Positions 44,259 to 53,660 of a stretch of 64,000 nucleotides of DNA are shown piece after piece; position 1 is the stretch's first letter; each line of letters opens with the position of its first letter. The notes under the pieces are model-generated. The model made no database searches. It had not been told where the DNA came from and was given only the letters and a program-made list of their open reading frames with translations. The stretch comes from PWXP01 sp034005525 (GTDB lineage Bacteria > Planctomycetota > Planctomycetia > Pirellulales > Thermoguttaceae). Position numbers and translations under genes: made by a program. The stretch spans positions 50,163-114,162 of the forward strand of contig JAVEUP010000003.1 in NCBI GenBank assembly GCA_034005525.1, in the 5' to 3' direction.

Positions 44259-46913
44259 ATGACAAATAAATCGTTCTTCGCTCGCCGCGGATTCCTGATC
44301 ATCGTCGTAGCGGTGTTCCTGATGCCGATGATCCTGCGCGGCACCCGGCTGACCGTCGAGAGCAACCGCAACGACGTGAAGGACTGGTTGCCCAACAGTT
44401 TCGAGGAAACCGCCGTCCACACGTGGTTCAAAGAGCATTTCCCGCACGAACAGTTTGTGCTGGCAAGCTGGGAAGGCTGCACGCTGGACGACCAGCGGTT
44501 GCGGCTGCTTGCCGACAAGCTCGAGACATTCGACCCGAACCTAAGCCAGCTTGGCATCGTCGGCCGCGAGGCCGAGGCGCTTCGGGAGCAGAAGCTCGCA
44601 ACGCTTTCCGCCCTGAAGGACCACCCCAATTTGCGGACGGTGCCGGGCATTACGCAGCGAAGGGCACAGGAACTCGAACGCATCGTCCACTCGTGGCGGT
44701 CTCCGTTCAAGTCGCCTGTTCTGACCGGCGCGCGACTGGTCCACGAGATGAAACTCCGCTATCCGGAGCTTTCCGACGAGGAGGTCCTCACCCGGCTTGA
44801 AGGGACGATCATTGGCGAAGACCACTCGAAGACGTGCCTGGTCGTTACGCTGACTGATGCCGCTGCGGGCAAGCAACTGCGCCCCACGCTTGAGATCATT
44901 CGTGATCTGGCTCGGCAGTGCGATATCGAACCGCCGGTGCCGGAGCGGACGAGCAGTCTTCTTGTGTACGGCATCGAGGCGTTTGGCGGCTTTCTGCGCG
45001 AGTTGGTCCACGGCCGCGCGCCAACCGAGGGCGGCATCCGTTTGGGCGGGCCGCCGGTGGACAATGTTGCCATCGACATTGAAGGCGAACGCACCCTGAT
45101 GCGACTGGCCGGGTTGTCTTTGTTGATTGGAGTGGGAGTAACGTGGTTGTGCTTTCACAGCGTCCGGCTGACCGTGATTGCCATCTTCACGTCGCTTCTA
45201 GCCACCGGAACAAGCATGGCCAGCGTGTTCTTCAGTGGCGAGACATGCGATGCCATTCTCTTGACCATGCCTTCGCTAATCTATGTGCTGGCCATTTCCA
45301 GCGCCATTCATATTATCAACTACTATCACGACTCCATCCGCGAGCATGGTTTGGAACGGGCGCCGGAGCGTGCGTTGGCGCATGCGTGGCTGCCCTGCTT
45401 CCTGGCCGCTTTCACCACGGCATTGGGACTCATCTCCCTGCGCGTCAGCCATGTAATTCCCATCAGCAAGTTCGGACTCTACTCGGCATGGGGCGTGCTG
45501 GCCACCCTGGCGTGGGTGTTCCTGTTCGTCCCCGCCTGCCTCCACTTCTTCCCTTCGCGCAATATCGCCGCGCAGGCAGCCAAGAAGGGTCCCGAGGAAC
45601 TGGAGGATACTCGCATTCTGCGATTCTGGCGGGTTGTCGGTCGGTTCATCATACGTCGCAATGGGTGGGTGACAGCCGGGTGCATGGCGTTGATGGTCTT
45701 CCTTGCTGTGGGTATTACGAGGATTCAAACGTCGGTCAAGCTCATGAAGATGTTCTCGTCCGATGCGCCGATCATTGCCGACTACGCATGGTTGGAGGAA
45801 CACCTTGGCCCGCTGGTGCCCATGGAACTCGTCCTTCGCGTCGACAACCAGAAATGCCAACTCAACATGGTCGAGCGGATGCGGTTGGCGCAGCATATCG
45901 AGCACACTCTGGAAGAACTGCCGGATATTGGCGGGGCCCTCTCCGCCGCCACCTTCGCTCCCGACATCACGCCCGATCGCGCGAAACGCGGCGTCATGGA
46001 CATTATCGTCAATCGCCAACGCACCCGCGACCAGGTGCTCAGTAAGCGGCTGAACCAGAACCGCGAGCGATTCCGCGAGTACCTGACCGTCGACGATGGA
46101 ACCGGCGAAGAACTGTGGCGCATCACCGGCCGCGTGGCCGCGTTGACGGACCTTGATTACGGGCTGTTCGTGGACGACATCAAGGCGAATGTCGAGCCCT
46201 TGCTGGCCGCCTACCGCGAGGCCGGCGTCGAGGGAATCGACGTCACCTATACGGGACTCGTGCCCCTGGTTTACAAGACCCAGCACGAGTTGATGACCGG
46301 CCTGTTCCAGAGCTTGGCCCAGGCGTTCCTGCTCATTGCTCTTACCATGATGCTCCTGCTGCGGAGTCCGTCGGCAGGGTTTATCTCGATGGTTCCAAAC
46401 CTGTTCCCGGTGGTGGTCATCTTCGGCGTCATGGGATGGATGGGAATCCTGGTCGACGTTGGTTCCATGATGACGGCCAGCGTGGCCCTGGGCGTGGCGG
46501 TCGACGATACGATCCACTACCTGACATGGTTCCGTCGCGGCCTCGACCAAGGCCTCGACCGTAGGAACGCGATCTTGGCGGCCTATGAGCGGTGTGCCAC
46601 GGCCATGACGCAAACCACGTTCATCTCCGGCTTGGGATTGGCCGCCTTCGCATTCAGCACGTTCACGCCGACCCAGCGGTTCGGCATGCTCATGCTCACC
46701 CTGTTGTTCGCCGCGCTGGTTGGCGATTTGATCTTCCTCCCCGCGGTGCTTAGCGGTCCGTTCGGCCGGTTCTTCCGGGGGCGCGCGACGAAGCCCGCGG
46801 AACTGGCGGAAGAGGACGTGCTTGACGAAGACGAGGTGATTGCCGTCCCGCTGGCCGGCAAGCCGCCGGCTCCTCATACCACCGCGCCGCGCCGGATTCA
46901 CCGCGTGTCGTAG
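44259..46913 (+). CDS. RND/MMPL-superfamily exporter
   Basis: 884 residues with two copies of the usual RND layout: an N-terminal membrane helix (FLIIVVAVFLMPMIL), a large exported domain, and a cluster of helices near 290-430; then the same again from about 470 to 850. The second half has SMMTASVALGVAVDDTIHYL, a conserved RND-type helix with acidic residues, and MTQTTFISGLGLAAFAFSTF. The second membrane domain ends in an acidic and Pro-rich tail. It probably exports lipids or lipophilic compounds using the proton gradient. Substrate unknown. Confidence 0.85.
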   Translation: MTNKSFFARRGFLIIVVAVFLMPMILRGTRLTVESNRNDVKDWLPNSFEETAVHTWFKEHFPHEQFVLASWEGCTLDDQRLRLLADKLETFDPNLSQLGIVGREAEALREQKLATLSALKDHPNLRTVPGITQRRAQELERIVHSWRSPFKSPVLTGARLVHEMKLRYPELSDEEVLTRLEGTIIGEDHSKTCLVVTLTDAAAGKQLRPTLEIIRDLARQCDIEPPVPERTSSLLVYGIEAFGGFLRELVHGRAPTEGGIRLGGPPVDNVAIDIEGERTLMRLAGLSLLIGVGVTWLCFHSVRLTVIAIFTSLLATGTSMASVFFSGETCDAILLTMPSLIYVLAISSAIHIINYYHDSIREHGLERAPERALAHAWLPCFLAAFTTALGLISLRVSHVIPISKFGLYSAWGVLATLAWVFLFVPACLHFFPSRNIAAQAAKKGPEELEDTRILRFWRVVGRFIIRRNGWVTAGCMALMVFLAVGITRIQTSVKLMKMFSSDAPIIADYAWLEEHLGPLVPMELVLRVDNQKCQLNMVERMRLAQHIEHTLEELPDIGGALSAATFAPDITPDRAKRGVMDIIVNRQRTRDQVLSKRLNQNRERFREYLTVDDGTGEELWRITGRVAALTDLDYGLFVDDIKANVEPLLAAYREAGVEGIDVTYTGLVPLVYKTQHELMTGLFQSLAQAFLLIALTMMLLLRSPSAGFISMVPNLFPVVVIFGVMGWMGILVDVGSMMTASVALGVAVDDTIHYLTWFRRGLDQGLDRRNAILAAYERCATAMTQTTFISGLGLAAFAFSTFTPTQRFGMLMLTLLFAALVGDLIFLPAVLSGPFGRFFRGRATKPAELAEEDVLDEDEVIAVPLAGKPPAPHTTAPRRIHRVS

Positions 46914-46940
46914 CGTCGTCCCGGGCGCCCGGGCGACGGC

Positions 46941-47077
46941 TAGCCCGGATGATTCCATTGACATAGAACGGGACAAGGTCGCGTACATCGTTGGTGGGCC
47001 CGCACAAGCCGCAATCAAGCTGACTTGCAGCCGCTTGCCTGGAATCGCGCCGGTTACAGCGACCGATGGCCCACCCC
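46941..47077 (-). mobile_element. TIR element copy R4a, reverse orientation
   Basis: TAGCCCGGATGATTCCATTG at 46941 is a slightly decayed TIR. On the minus strand the body matches R1 and R3 (CGGTCGCTGTAACC, TTCCAGGCAAGCGG, GGGCCCACCAACGATG, CGCGACCTTGTCCC). It joins directly to copy R4b without its own second TIR. The pair fills the gap between the convergent RND and GTPase genes. Confidence 0.7.
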
Positions 47078-47256
47078 AGCCCGGATTATTCATGACGACG
47101 TAGGGTGGTGACAAGCAAGCCAAGACCCTGGTGGGCCTTCGGTCGCTTGGCCGGGCCTGCGTCCAGCGCACGGCATGCAAACCGCCCAGGCGTGGCTTGC
47201 GCAGGCCCACCAAGGACTTACGCGACCTTGTCCCACCTACATGAATAATCCGGGCT
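47078..47256 (+). mobile_element. TIR element copy R4b, complete
   Basis: The cleanest copy: AGCCCGGATTATTCATG at 47078-47094 and its exact inverted copy CATGAATAATCCGGGCT at 47240-47256, 17-bp perfect TIRs, 179 bases in all. The body matches R2 (about nine in ten positions by eye). Sub-terminal GTAGGGTGG and CCACCTAC extend the palindrome. No coding capacity for a transposase. Confidence 0.85.
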
Positions 47257-47266
47257 GGAGTTGCCG

Positions 47267-49069
47267 CTACCGCCTCGCCCCGAGCCCGCCCTCCGGCAGA
47301 CTCAATTGGCGGCGCAGGCGGGCGATCTCGCTGCGGAGCTGTTCCAAGTCGGCCTGGTACTGCCGCACGCGGCGGCATTCGGTCTCAATCGGTCCGAACA
47401 AACCGGCCGTGCCTGCCTCGGCAGACCAGCCCAAGGCAAGCCGGTCGACCTCGCGCCGCAACCCGCGGCGCAAACGCCCGGCAAGCAGCCAAATCAGCAA
47501 CAGCGACCACGCCAGAAGCCAGAACGCCGATGCGAGGTAGAAGTCCAACCCGGCCACCGGGGCCGGCGGGTCGGCCAGCCAGGAGTCGTAAAAGAAGTTC
47601 TTGCCCAGGCGAAACAACAGGAAGCCCAGCATGGCGAGGAAGAGTATTTCATACCGGCAGCGTGTGAACCATCCGGTGTGCCGTGCGGCCAGCCGCTCGA
47701 TGACCCGCTGGAGTTCGCCCGAAACCCGCGCGACAAAGCCGGCGCCGGCCTGCTCGGCCCCGGCGCGCAGGGCGTCGGGCTCGACCAGTTCGCGGGGTAA
47801 GCCGGCGTCGGAAGCGTAACCTTCCAGCACAATGGCGGCGGCTTGCAGTTCAGCCGGGTTGAACCCAGCGGTGGCGGCCCGCTCGGGGGCAAGGTCGGCA
47901 TGCCGCGTCCGTCGGCGTCGCTGCCAGAATCGGGCGCCCTCGACCGCGCCCCACAGCGCAACCTGGGCAGGCGTGCGAATCCGATACAACATCGCACTGG
48001 ACAGCAGGCTCCCCAAACCCTGGTAGATTCTCAGCGCGAGTGAGAACGGGCTCAGGCCCCATCGGCCGGCAACCTGCCCGAGCAGCCGTTGATCCCACGC
48101 GCGCCGGCCGCTCAGCAACTCGCTTCGCATGTGGGACGCCAGGCCGGCGGTGAACCTGGCACTGTGCTCTGCCAGGGCGGTTTCCAGCCGGACGACGGCC
48201 GGTATGGCCGCATCGATCCGCTTGCGGCATGCGCCGAGGGTCTCGTCGGCCAGCTCCAGGAAGTTCGCCCGCCGAATGCGGTTGCCCGCCACTCCGCTCA
48301 ACTCGCGTGCCAGAAGGTCGACCAGGCGGCCGAAGTCGCCTCGCGGCGCAAGTCCCTTCCGGGCGTCGTGGAGGGCGGCGAGGGAATCGACGCGGAACAG
48401 GCAGCCCGGCGCATAATCGGCCTCCAGGATCTGCCGCCAGTCGTCGCGGATGTCGTCGTCGCTGTCGGCGTGCGTTTGCACGAAGACGAGCCGTGCCCCG
48501 CGCGCGGCCGCAGCCAACTCGTCGGCTACCCGGGCGCTGCGGTACTTCTGCTGCGTGGCGGTTACCAGAATCGCGTCGCAGTGGGGCAGGATAGCCCGCA
48601 GGCGGACGAGATTCGTCGGCTCGTTCCCGGACGGCTCGGTGGATTCGGTCGTATCGGGATCGGGGCAATCGATCAGCACCAGGTCGGCCAGTGCCGGCGT
48701 GCTGTGATGGATTACCTGGACGGCTGCCGGATCGATGCCCAGCATTTCCGGCGCAATGTCGGGCCGGCACACGAGCACCGGCTGCGCGGTGGTTGGCCGG
48801 GCTTTGCCCGTGGGCACAACCTCGTCGCCCACCAAGGCGTTGACCAGCGCGCTTTTCCCCGTGCCGGTACCGCCGAGGGTTGCGACAACCAGCGGCGCCT
48901 CAAGTCGGACGCGCAGGCCGCCGGCCCGGCTGAGCAGCCGGTCGATCAATGCACGGCAGGGCGCCGCCGGCCCCCATCGCGGCGCGGCATCGGCCCATCG
49001 CCGCGCCCGATCGAGCACCGTATCGACCTCCGCCAGCAGTTCCAGACGCTCCAGTTCGCCCGCGTTCAT
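47267..49069 (-). CDS. Dynamin-like membrane GTPase
   Basis: 600 residues. G-domain: G1 GGTGTGKSALVNALVG (about 67-82), switch Thr in ARPTTAQP, G3-like IDCPDPDTTES, and G4-like VFVQTHADSDDD. The middle is helical (about 230-480), with a hydrophobic GLGSLLSSAMLYRI. Two membrane helices follow near 500 and 545 (ILFLAMLGFLLFRLG; YLASAFWLLAWSLLLIWLLA). The C-terminus is a basic coiled coil. The layout matches bacterial dynamin-like or YfjP-like GTPases that act on membranes. Role unknown. Divergent from the PfkB gene. Confidence 0.8.
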   Translation of the reverse strand: MNAGELERLELLAEVDTVLDRARRWADAAPRWGPAAPCRALIDRLLSRAGGLRVRLEAPLVVATLGGTGTGKSALVNALVGDEVVPTGKARPTTAQPVLVCRPDIAPEMLGIDPAAVQVIHHSTPALADLVLIDCPDPDTTESTEPSGNEPTNLVRLRAILPHCDAILVTATQQKYRSARVADELAAAARGARLVFVQTHADSDDDIRDDWRQILEADYAPGCLFRVDSLAALHDARKGLAPRGDFGRLVDLLARELSGVAGNRIRRANFLELADETLGACRKRIDAAIPAVVRLETALAEHSARFTAGLASHMRSELLSGRRAWDQRLLGQVAGRWGLSPFSLALRIYQGLGSLLSSAMLYRIRTPAQVALWGAVEGARFWQRRRRTRHADLAPERAATAGFNPAELQAAAIVLEGYASDAGLPRELVEPDALRAGAEQAGAGFVARVSGELQRVIERLAARHTGWFTRCRYEILFLAMLGFLLFRLGKNFFYDSWLADPPAPVAGLDFYLASAFWLLAWSLLLIWLLAGRLRRGLRREVDRLALGWSAEAGTAGLFGPIETECRRVRQYQADLEQLRSEIARLRRQLSLPEGGLGARR

Positions 49070-49177
49070 GCTGCCAGCATACTCCGCCGCCCTGCCGAAA
49101 GGGAGGGGGCGGCATGGAACGCCCCGGTTGGAAGCATGCCGTCACTCCACTACAATGGCAGTCCAAGGAGTACCCTC

Positions 49178-50077
49178 ATGTCGAACAGAGCAACACCGGT
49201 TGTTGTGGGTATTGGCGAAGTTCTCTGGGATATGCTGCCCGCCGGGAAGCAGCTTGGCGGTGCGCCGGCCAACTTCGCGTATCACGCGCGGGCGTTGGGG
49301 GCCGATGGGTACGCCATTAGTTGTGTAGGCGCCGACGCACTGGGAGGCGAATTGCTCGAAACGTTTGACCAGTTGGGGCTCTCGCGTCGCTATATCGCCA
49401 TCGATCCGCATCACCCAACCGGCACCGTCGATGTGCGTCTTGATGCCGATGGCAAGCCGTACTTTGTCATCCACGAGGGGGTGGCTTGGGATTACCTGCC
49501 GCCAACGCCGCTGTTCAGCGAGGTCATCGACGCCGCCGATGCGGTTTGCTTCGGCTCCCTTGCGCAGCGGTCGCCAGTCTCGCGTGCGACCATCGGCGAC
49601 CTCGTGACCGACGTTCCCGACGGTTGCCTGCGCGTGTTCGACGTCAACCTGCGGCAGCGGTTCTACAGCCGCGACGTCATTTTCCGCGGCTTTCGTGCGG
49701 CGGACGTGGTGAAGCTGAACGACGAGGAACTCCCCGTGATTGCCCACCTCCTGAAACTACGCGGCGACGCCGCCGACGCTCAAATGGCTGCGCTACTCCG
49801 TGAGTTCGCCCTCCGGCTGGTCGTGCTGACACGTGGGCCGAACGGTTCCGTGTTGCTTGGCCCAGATGAGCGGTCGGACCACCCGGGCTATCCGGCCGAG
49901 GTGGTCGATACGGTCGGCGCCGGCGACGCGTTCACCGCGGCCGTAACGATGGGGCTCCTCCACGGCCTCGAACTGGGTGCGATCAATGAGCGAGCCAATC
50001 GCGTGGCAAGCTACGTGTGCAGTCAATCGGGCGCCACGCCCAAGCTGCCTGAGGAATTGTCGGCCCTGTTTCGCTAA
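49178..50077 (+). CDS. PfkB-family carbohydrate kinase, fructokinase-like
   Basis: 299 residues with AAGGAG 8 bases before ATG 49178. Motifs: VVVGIGEVLWDMLP, GGAPANFAYHARALG (PfkB signature 1), FDVNLRQRFYS, LVVLTRGPNGSVLL and DTVGAGDAFTAAVTMGLL (signature 2, with the GAGD catalytic Asp). It transfers phosphate from ATP to a sugar such as fructose. It is co-directional with the next gene, 6 bases away, so they may be co-transcribed. Confidence 0.9.
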   Translation: MSNRATPVVVGIGEVLWDMLPAGKQLGGAPANFAYHARALGADGYAISCVGADALGGELLETFDQLGLSRRYIAIDPHHPTGTVDVRLDADGKPYFVIHEGVAWDYLPPTPLFSEVIDAADAVCFGSLAQRSPVSRATIGDLVTDVPDGCLRVFDVNLRQRFYSRDVIFRGFRAADVVKLNDEELPVIAHLLKLRGDAADAQMAALLREFALRLVVLTRGPNGSVLLGPDERSDHPGYPAEVVDTVGAGDAFTAAVTMGLLHGLELGAINERANRVASYVCSQSGATPKLPEELSALFR

Positions 50078-50083
50078 TCGCTG

Positions 50084-50740
50084 ATGAACTACTTCGCCCA
50101 TGCGCTGCCGTTTCTGGACCGGCCGTGTTTCGCCGTGGCCACGGGCATTCCCGACTGGCTCACCGTGTGCGACCGGCGCGTGCGCCTACGCTCGAAACAT
50201 GCAATCCCATTTCTTGACCACGCCGACCCCACGGTTGCCGCAGTGGCCGGCGGGGTCGTCCAGCACCTGGAGGACGACGCTTGGTTCCACGCAACGCAGG
50301 CGTTCGTTGCCTCGTGGCTGGAGCTGACCGCGGCCGCCCGCGACGCGCTTGATGGCGAGCGCGGTTTCCGCCCCAGTTTCTTGGGACATCTGCTAGTGGA
50401 GGTCTTGCTCGACGCGGCGCTGATTGCCGACCGGCCGGAGGCCCTGGAACGTTACTACGCGCTGCTGGACGCGGCGGCTCCGGAGCAGATTCAGGCCGCA
50501 GTGAACCAAATGGCCCCGCGCCCGACTTCGCGTCTTGCATCGCTGATCGAGGGGTTTCGGCAGGCGAGGATCTTGTCAGACTACGCGGAAGATGGCACAC
50601 TGATGGTTCGTTTGAACCAGATTATGGGCCGGGTAGGCTGTCTGCCACTTCCGGAGGACTTCGCCGCCATCCTGCCCGCCGCCCGTCGCCTGGTCACCGA
50701 GCGTCAGGAAGCCCTGCTCAACCCGCCCGGAGAGGGGTAG
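50084..50740 (+). CDS. AcpH/HD-like helical protein of unknown function
   Basis: 218 residues. MNYFAHALPFLDRPCFAVAT at the start, IPFLDHADPTVAAVAGGVVQ in the middle and FLGHLLVEVLLDAAL later give conserved-looking His and Asp residues in an all-helical protein. The opening resembles acyl-carrier-protein phosphodiesterase (AcpH, which opens MNFLAH in E. coli). AcpH removes phosphopantetheine from ACP. I cannot confirm the activity. It follows the PfkB gene by 6 bases. Confidence 0.65.
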   Translation: MNYFAHALPFLDRPCFAVATGIPDWLTVCDRRVRLRSKHAIPFLDHADPTVAAVAGGVVQHLEDDAWFHATQAFVASWLELTAAARDALDGERGFRPSFLGHLLVEVLLDAALIADRPEALERYYALLDAAAPEQIQAAVNQMAPRPTSRLASLIEGFRQARILSDYAEDGTLMVRLNQIMGRVGCLPLPEDFAAILPAARRLVTERQEALLNPPGEG

Positions 50741-50754
50741 CCATTTTCCTCAAT

Positions 50755-50812
50755 TCAACATTCGGTGTTCAGTGCTTGGTGCTCGATATTCAGTGTTCGA
50801 TAATTGGCGTTC
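50755..50812 (+). repeat. Degenerate GTGTTCAG-type repeat
   Basis: A run of near-repeats of TATTCAGTGTTCG and GTGTTCAGTGCTTGG in about 60 bases between two genes. Units are imperfect, with a period near 10-16 bases. Nothing else is recognised in this gap. Confidence 0.5.
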
Positions 50813-50859
50813 GTAACGCACATCCATTTGCGGCCGCGAGCCGCGGTTAGGAGGAACGC

Positions 50860-51711
50860 ATGCGTTTTGGAATGAATATGTTTCTTTGGGTCGACACCCT
50901 TACCGACGATGTCCTTCCGCTGTTGGAGGATATTAAGCAAATGGGCTTCGACGCGGTGGAAATCCCCTTGTTCGAGACCGATACGGCGAAGTTTGCCGCC
51001 TGGGGCAAGAATTTCGACAACATCGGCCTTGCCCGAACCGGCTGCGTTGTACGGGGCGAGGGTGACAACCCCATCAGTTCCGACCCGGCCGTCCGCCGCA
51101 AGGGCATCGAGGCGAACAAGATCGCCCTGGAATGCTGCCAGGCCGCGGGAGTCGAGACGCTCGCAGGACCGTACCATTCGGCCTTGGGCTACTTCTCCGG
51201 GCGCGGGCCGACGGATGACGAGTGGAAGTGGGGCGTCGAAGGCATGAGAGAAGTGGCGGAACATGCGGAAATCTGCGGGGTAAATTTAGGACTCGAAGCG
51301 GTCAACCGCTTCGAGTGCTACCTGCTCAACTGCGCCGCCGACCTCGCCCGGTTCTGCAACGACGTGAACCACCCGCGATGCAAGGCCATGTACGATACCT
51401 TCCATGCGCACATCGAGGAGAAGAGTGTTCCCGGCGCGATCAGGACGCTGAAGGATCACCTTGTTCACGTTCACATTTCCGAGAACGACCGCAGCACGCC
51501 CGGCACCGGGAATGTCCGCTGGCCCGAGAACTTCGACACGCTGCACGAGATCGGCTACGATAACCTCATGGTAGTCGAGGCGTTCGGCCTTTCGCTGGAG
51601 AACCTCATTGCCGCAACGAAGATCTGGCGCCGCATGTACGCCTCGGAAATGCAGTTGGCCGGCGATGCACTGAAGTTCATGAAAGAGGAAGTTGCCAAGC
51701 GCTGGGGGTAG
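50860..51711 (+). CDS. Sugar phosphate isomerase/epimerase, TIM-barrel
   Basis: 283 residues with AGGAGG 6 bases before ATG 50860. The xylose-isomerase-like TIM barrel of the D-tagatose/D-psicose 3-epimerase kind is visible: MNMFLWVDTLTDDVLPLLED, IKQMGFDAVEIPLFETD (first metal-site Glu region), LGLEAVNRFECYLLN (Glu), KAMYDTFHAHIEEKS (Asp/His) and HVHISENDRSTPGTG, then NLMVVEAFG (Glu). It probably epimerises ketoses at C3 with a metal ion. Substrate not certain. Confidence 0.88.
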   Translation: MRFGMNMFLWVDTLTDDVLPLLEDIKQMGFDAVEIPLFETDTAKFAAWGKNFDNIGLARTGCVVRGEGDNPISSDPAVRRKGIEANKIALECCQAAGVETLAGPYHSALGYFSGRGPTDDEWKWGVEGMREVAEHAEICGVNLGLEAVNRFECYLLNCAADLARFCNDVNHPRCKAMYDTFHAHIEEKSVPGAIRTLKDHLVHVHISENDRSTPGTGNVRWPENFDTLHEIGYDNLMVVEAFGLSLENLIAATKIWRRMYASEMQLAGDALKFMKEEVAKRWG

Positions 51712-51756
51712 CGAAAGCCGGGATCACGAAAGACTACCCCCGGCACGGGAGCATCC

Positions 51757-52491
51757 ATGACTCGTTCGCCGCAAGGCCCATTCGAATCGTCCTCGCAACA
51801 GGGAATCTCCCTGGAGGCGCTGACCGAAGCGTTTGCGCAGGCGATGGGCACGGTACCTGCCCGTACTGCAGAACGCGAACCGGGCGACGAACCTGCCACG
51901 GAGCAGGACGCAACCGGACCGGCGGAAGTTGACGACTCGCCGGCGGAGGTCGATGACGATGCCGTCTGCCCGGTTTGCCCGCGGTCAATCCTTGAGGCCA
52001 TGCTGTTCGTGGGTCGGCGCGACGGCGGGCCGCTCCACGTTGATGAGGCGGCCGAGCCGATGCGGGACGTGGAACCGGCCGAAATACCCGGCCTGGTCGA
52101 TGAGTTGAACCGCCGCTATCGTGCGGCAGGTTGCCCGTATGAGATCTGCAGCGAACGGGGCGGCTACCGGCTGGCGCTCACCAAGCCGTTCTATTCCATG
52201 CGGGATCGATTTCACGGGCGGATTCGCGAGGCCCGGCTCTCGCAGGCCGCGATCGACGTACTGGCCATCGTGGCCTACGAACAGCCGTTGACGGCCGAGC
52301 GGATTGGGCAATTGCGGGGCAAGCCCAGCGGGCATATCATCAGCCAGCTTGTCCGTCGGGGTTTGCTGCGTATCGAACGGCCGGAGGGCGAACCCCGCAC
52401 CGCCCAATACTACACCACCGACCGATTCCTTCGCCTTTTCGGCCTCGAAGACCTCGACGACCTGCCGCGTAGCGAGGAACTGGACCGGTAA
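51757..52491 (+). CDS. scpB: SMC-ScpA complex subunit ScpB
   Basis: 244 residues. The first 75 residues are low-complexity and acidic, which is unusual for ScpB. The rest is the double winged-helix ScpB core: LEAMLFVGRRDGGPLHVDEA, LNRRYRAAGCPYEICSERGG, LSQAAIDVLAIVAYEQPLTA, LRGKPSGHIISQLVRRGLLR and QYYTTDRFLRLFGLEDLDDL. ScpB pairs with ScpA and SMC in chromosome condensation. Neither partner gene is in this window. Confidence 0.93.
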   Translation: MTRSPQGPFESSSQQGISLEALTEAFAQAMGTVPARTAEREPGDEPATEQDATGPAEVDDSPAEVDDDAVCPVCPRSILEAMLFVGRRDGGPLHVDEAAEPMRDVEPAEIPGLVDELNRRYRAAGCPYEICSERGGYRLALTKPFYSMRDRFHGRIREARLSQAAIDVLAIVAYEQPLTAERIGQLRGKPSGHIISQLVRRGLLRIERPEGEPRTAQYYTTDRFLRLFGLEDLDDLPRSEELDR

Positions 52492-52592
52492 GGGGCGGGG
52501 CTGTTTCGTCTTTACACGGAACCGCTGGATCCCTCGGCGGGGGTGGGGAAATTCGCCTTGACGCGAATGCCTTGTCTGGCTACTCTCCCGCC

Positions 52593-53660
52593 ATGCGAAG
52601 TATTGCCTGGGCAGTTCTGTGCGCGCTGATGAGCCAAACGCCGGCTTTGGGAGCCGGGGCCGAACCGTTTCAGCTTGGCCCCATCCCCGTTCAGGGAGTT
52701 CTCATCCTCCGCAACGGCCAGGCGGTAGCAGGAACCCTGACGAGGGCAGGGGACCACTTCTTCGTTGCCCTGCCTGACGGCGAAATCCGACTGCGCGTCG
52801 ACGACGTCGAAATGGCGTGCCGCGACCTGGACGAGGCCTACCTGCGCAAGCGGGCGGTCATGCCGCTTGGCGACGTACACCGTCACCTCGATCTGGCAAA
52901 CTGGTGTATGCGTCACGGGCTGCTCGGTCCGGCAGCCTCGGAATTGGCCGACGCGATCCGCGCCAACCCCAACCACCCACACATCCCCGTGCTTCGCCGC
53001 CGCTTAGAGATGGTGCTGCACCCGGTGGACCAGAAGCCTGCTGCGGAGTTGGACGAGGAACAGGGGCCCTCGCGAGAGGAACTCGATGCACTGGTGCGGC
53101 GGCTGCCTTCCGGGACTGTCGAGACATTCTCCTCTGAAGTGCAGCCTCTTCTGATGAACAACTGCACGAGTTCCGGCTGTCACGGGCCGAGCACTGAGCA
53201 TGAGCTTCGCCTGATGCGCGTGCCGCGCAATCGGCCGGGCGGTCGGCGAATTACGCAGCAGAATCTGCACACCGTGCTCAAGTGGGTCGACCGCGAAACG
53301 CCGGAAAACAGCAGACTCCTCACAGTACTCATCGAACCGCACGGCGGAATGGATCGGCCCGTATTCACACAAAGGGAACTTGGACAGCTTCAGCAGTTGG
53401 CAGGATGGGTCACGCGGCTGCGCAACCTGCCGGACCGCGACGAAGTCCCTGCCGCCGTCTACCGACTCGACCGGCCGTTGCCAATGGAGAATGCGGCCGT
53501 CGTAGTTGAGTCCGAGCAGTCCAGAGAGTCCACCGAAGAAGACGCCCCAAACCCCTTCTCTCGCCCAAAGGTGCAGCGCGGCGCACCCGTCGATGGCTTC
53601 GTGCCCGCCGATCAGTTCGACCCGGATATCTTCAACCGGCGTTACTCCGACAAAGAGTAG
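52593..53660 (+). CDS. Secreted protein with one CxxxxCH haem-type motif
   Basis: 355 residues from ATG 52593 with a signal peptide (IAWAVLCALMSQTPALG). An N-terminal domain with a VLILRNGQAVAGTLTRAG strand segment and a helical middle precede CTSSGCH (Cys191, Cys196, His197). Its four-residue spacing is unlike the normal CxxCH but fits motifs in the planctomycete cytochrome-like (PSD1-type) proteins. A basic, Pro-rich tail follows. Its TAG stop lies within a TIR element. Haem binding and role are unproven. Confidence 0.75.
   Translation: MRSIAWAVLCALMSQTPALGAGAEPFQLGPIPVQGVLILRNGQAVAGTLTRAGDHFFVALPDGEIRLRVDDVEMACRDLDEAYLRKRAVMPLGDVHRHLDLANWCMRHGLLGPAASELADAIRANPNHPHIPVLRRRLEMVLHPVDQKPAAELDEEQGPSREELDALVRRLPSGTVETFSSEVQPLLMNNCTSSGCHGPSTEHELRLMRVPRNRPGGRRITQQNLHTVLKWVDRETPENSRLLTVLIEPHGGMDRPVFTQRELGQLQQLAGWVTRLRNLPDRDEVPAAVYRLDRPLPMENAAVVVESEQSRESTEEDAPNPFSRPKVQRGAPVDGFVPADQFDPDIFNRRYSDKE

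Noticed and set aside
43839..44262. Two short overlapping frames before the RND gene
   Set aside because: No ribosome-binding site, no likeness and mutual overlap.
45276..47378. Long minus-strand frame of 700 codons
   Set aside because: Antisense to the RND exporter and the TIR elements; composition is Arg/Gly/His-rich with no domain, and the opposite strand has a clear protein.
48089..49177. Upstream extension of the PfkB frame
   Set aside because: Antisense to the GTPase; the kinase starts at ATG 49178 with AAGGAG.
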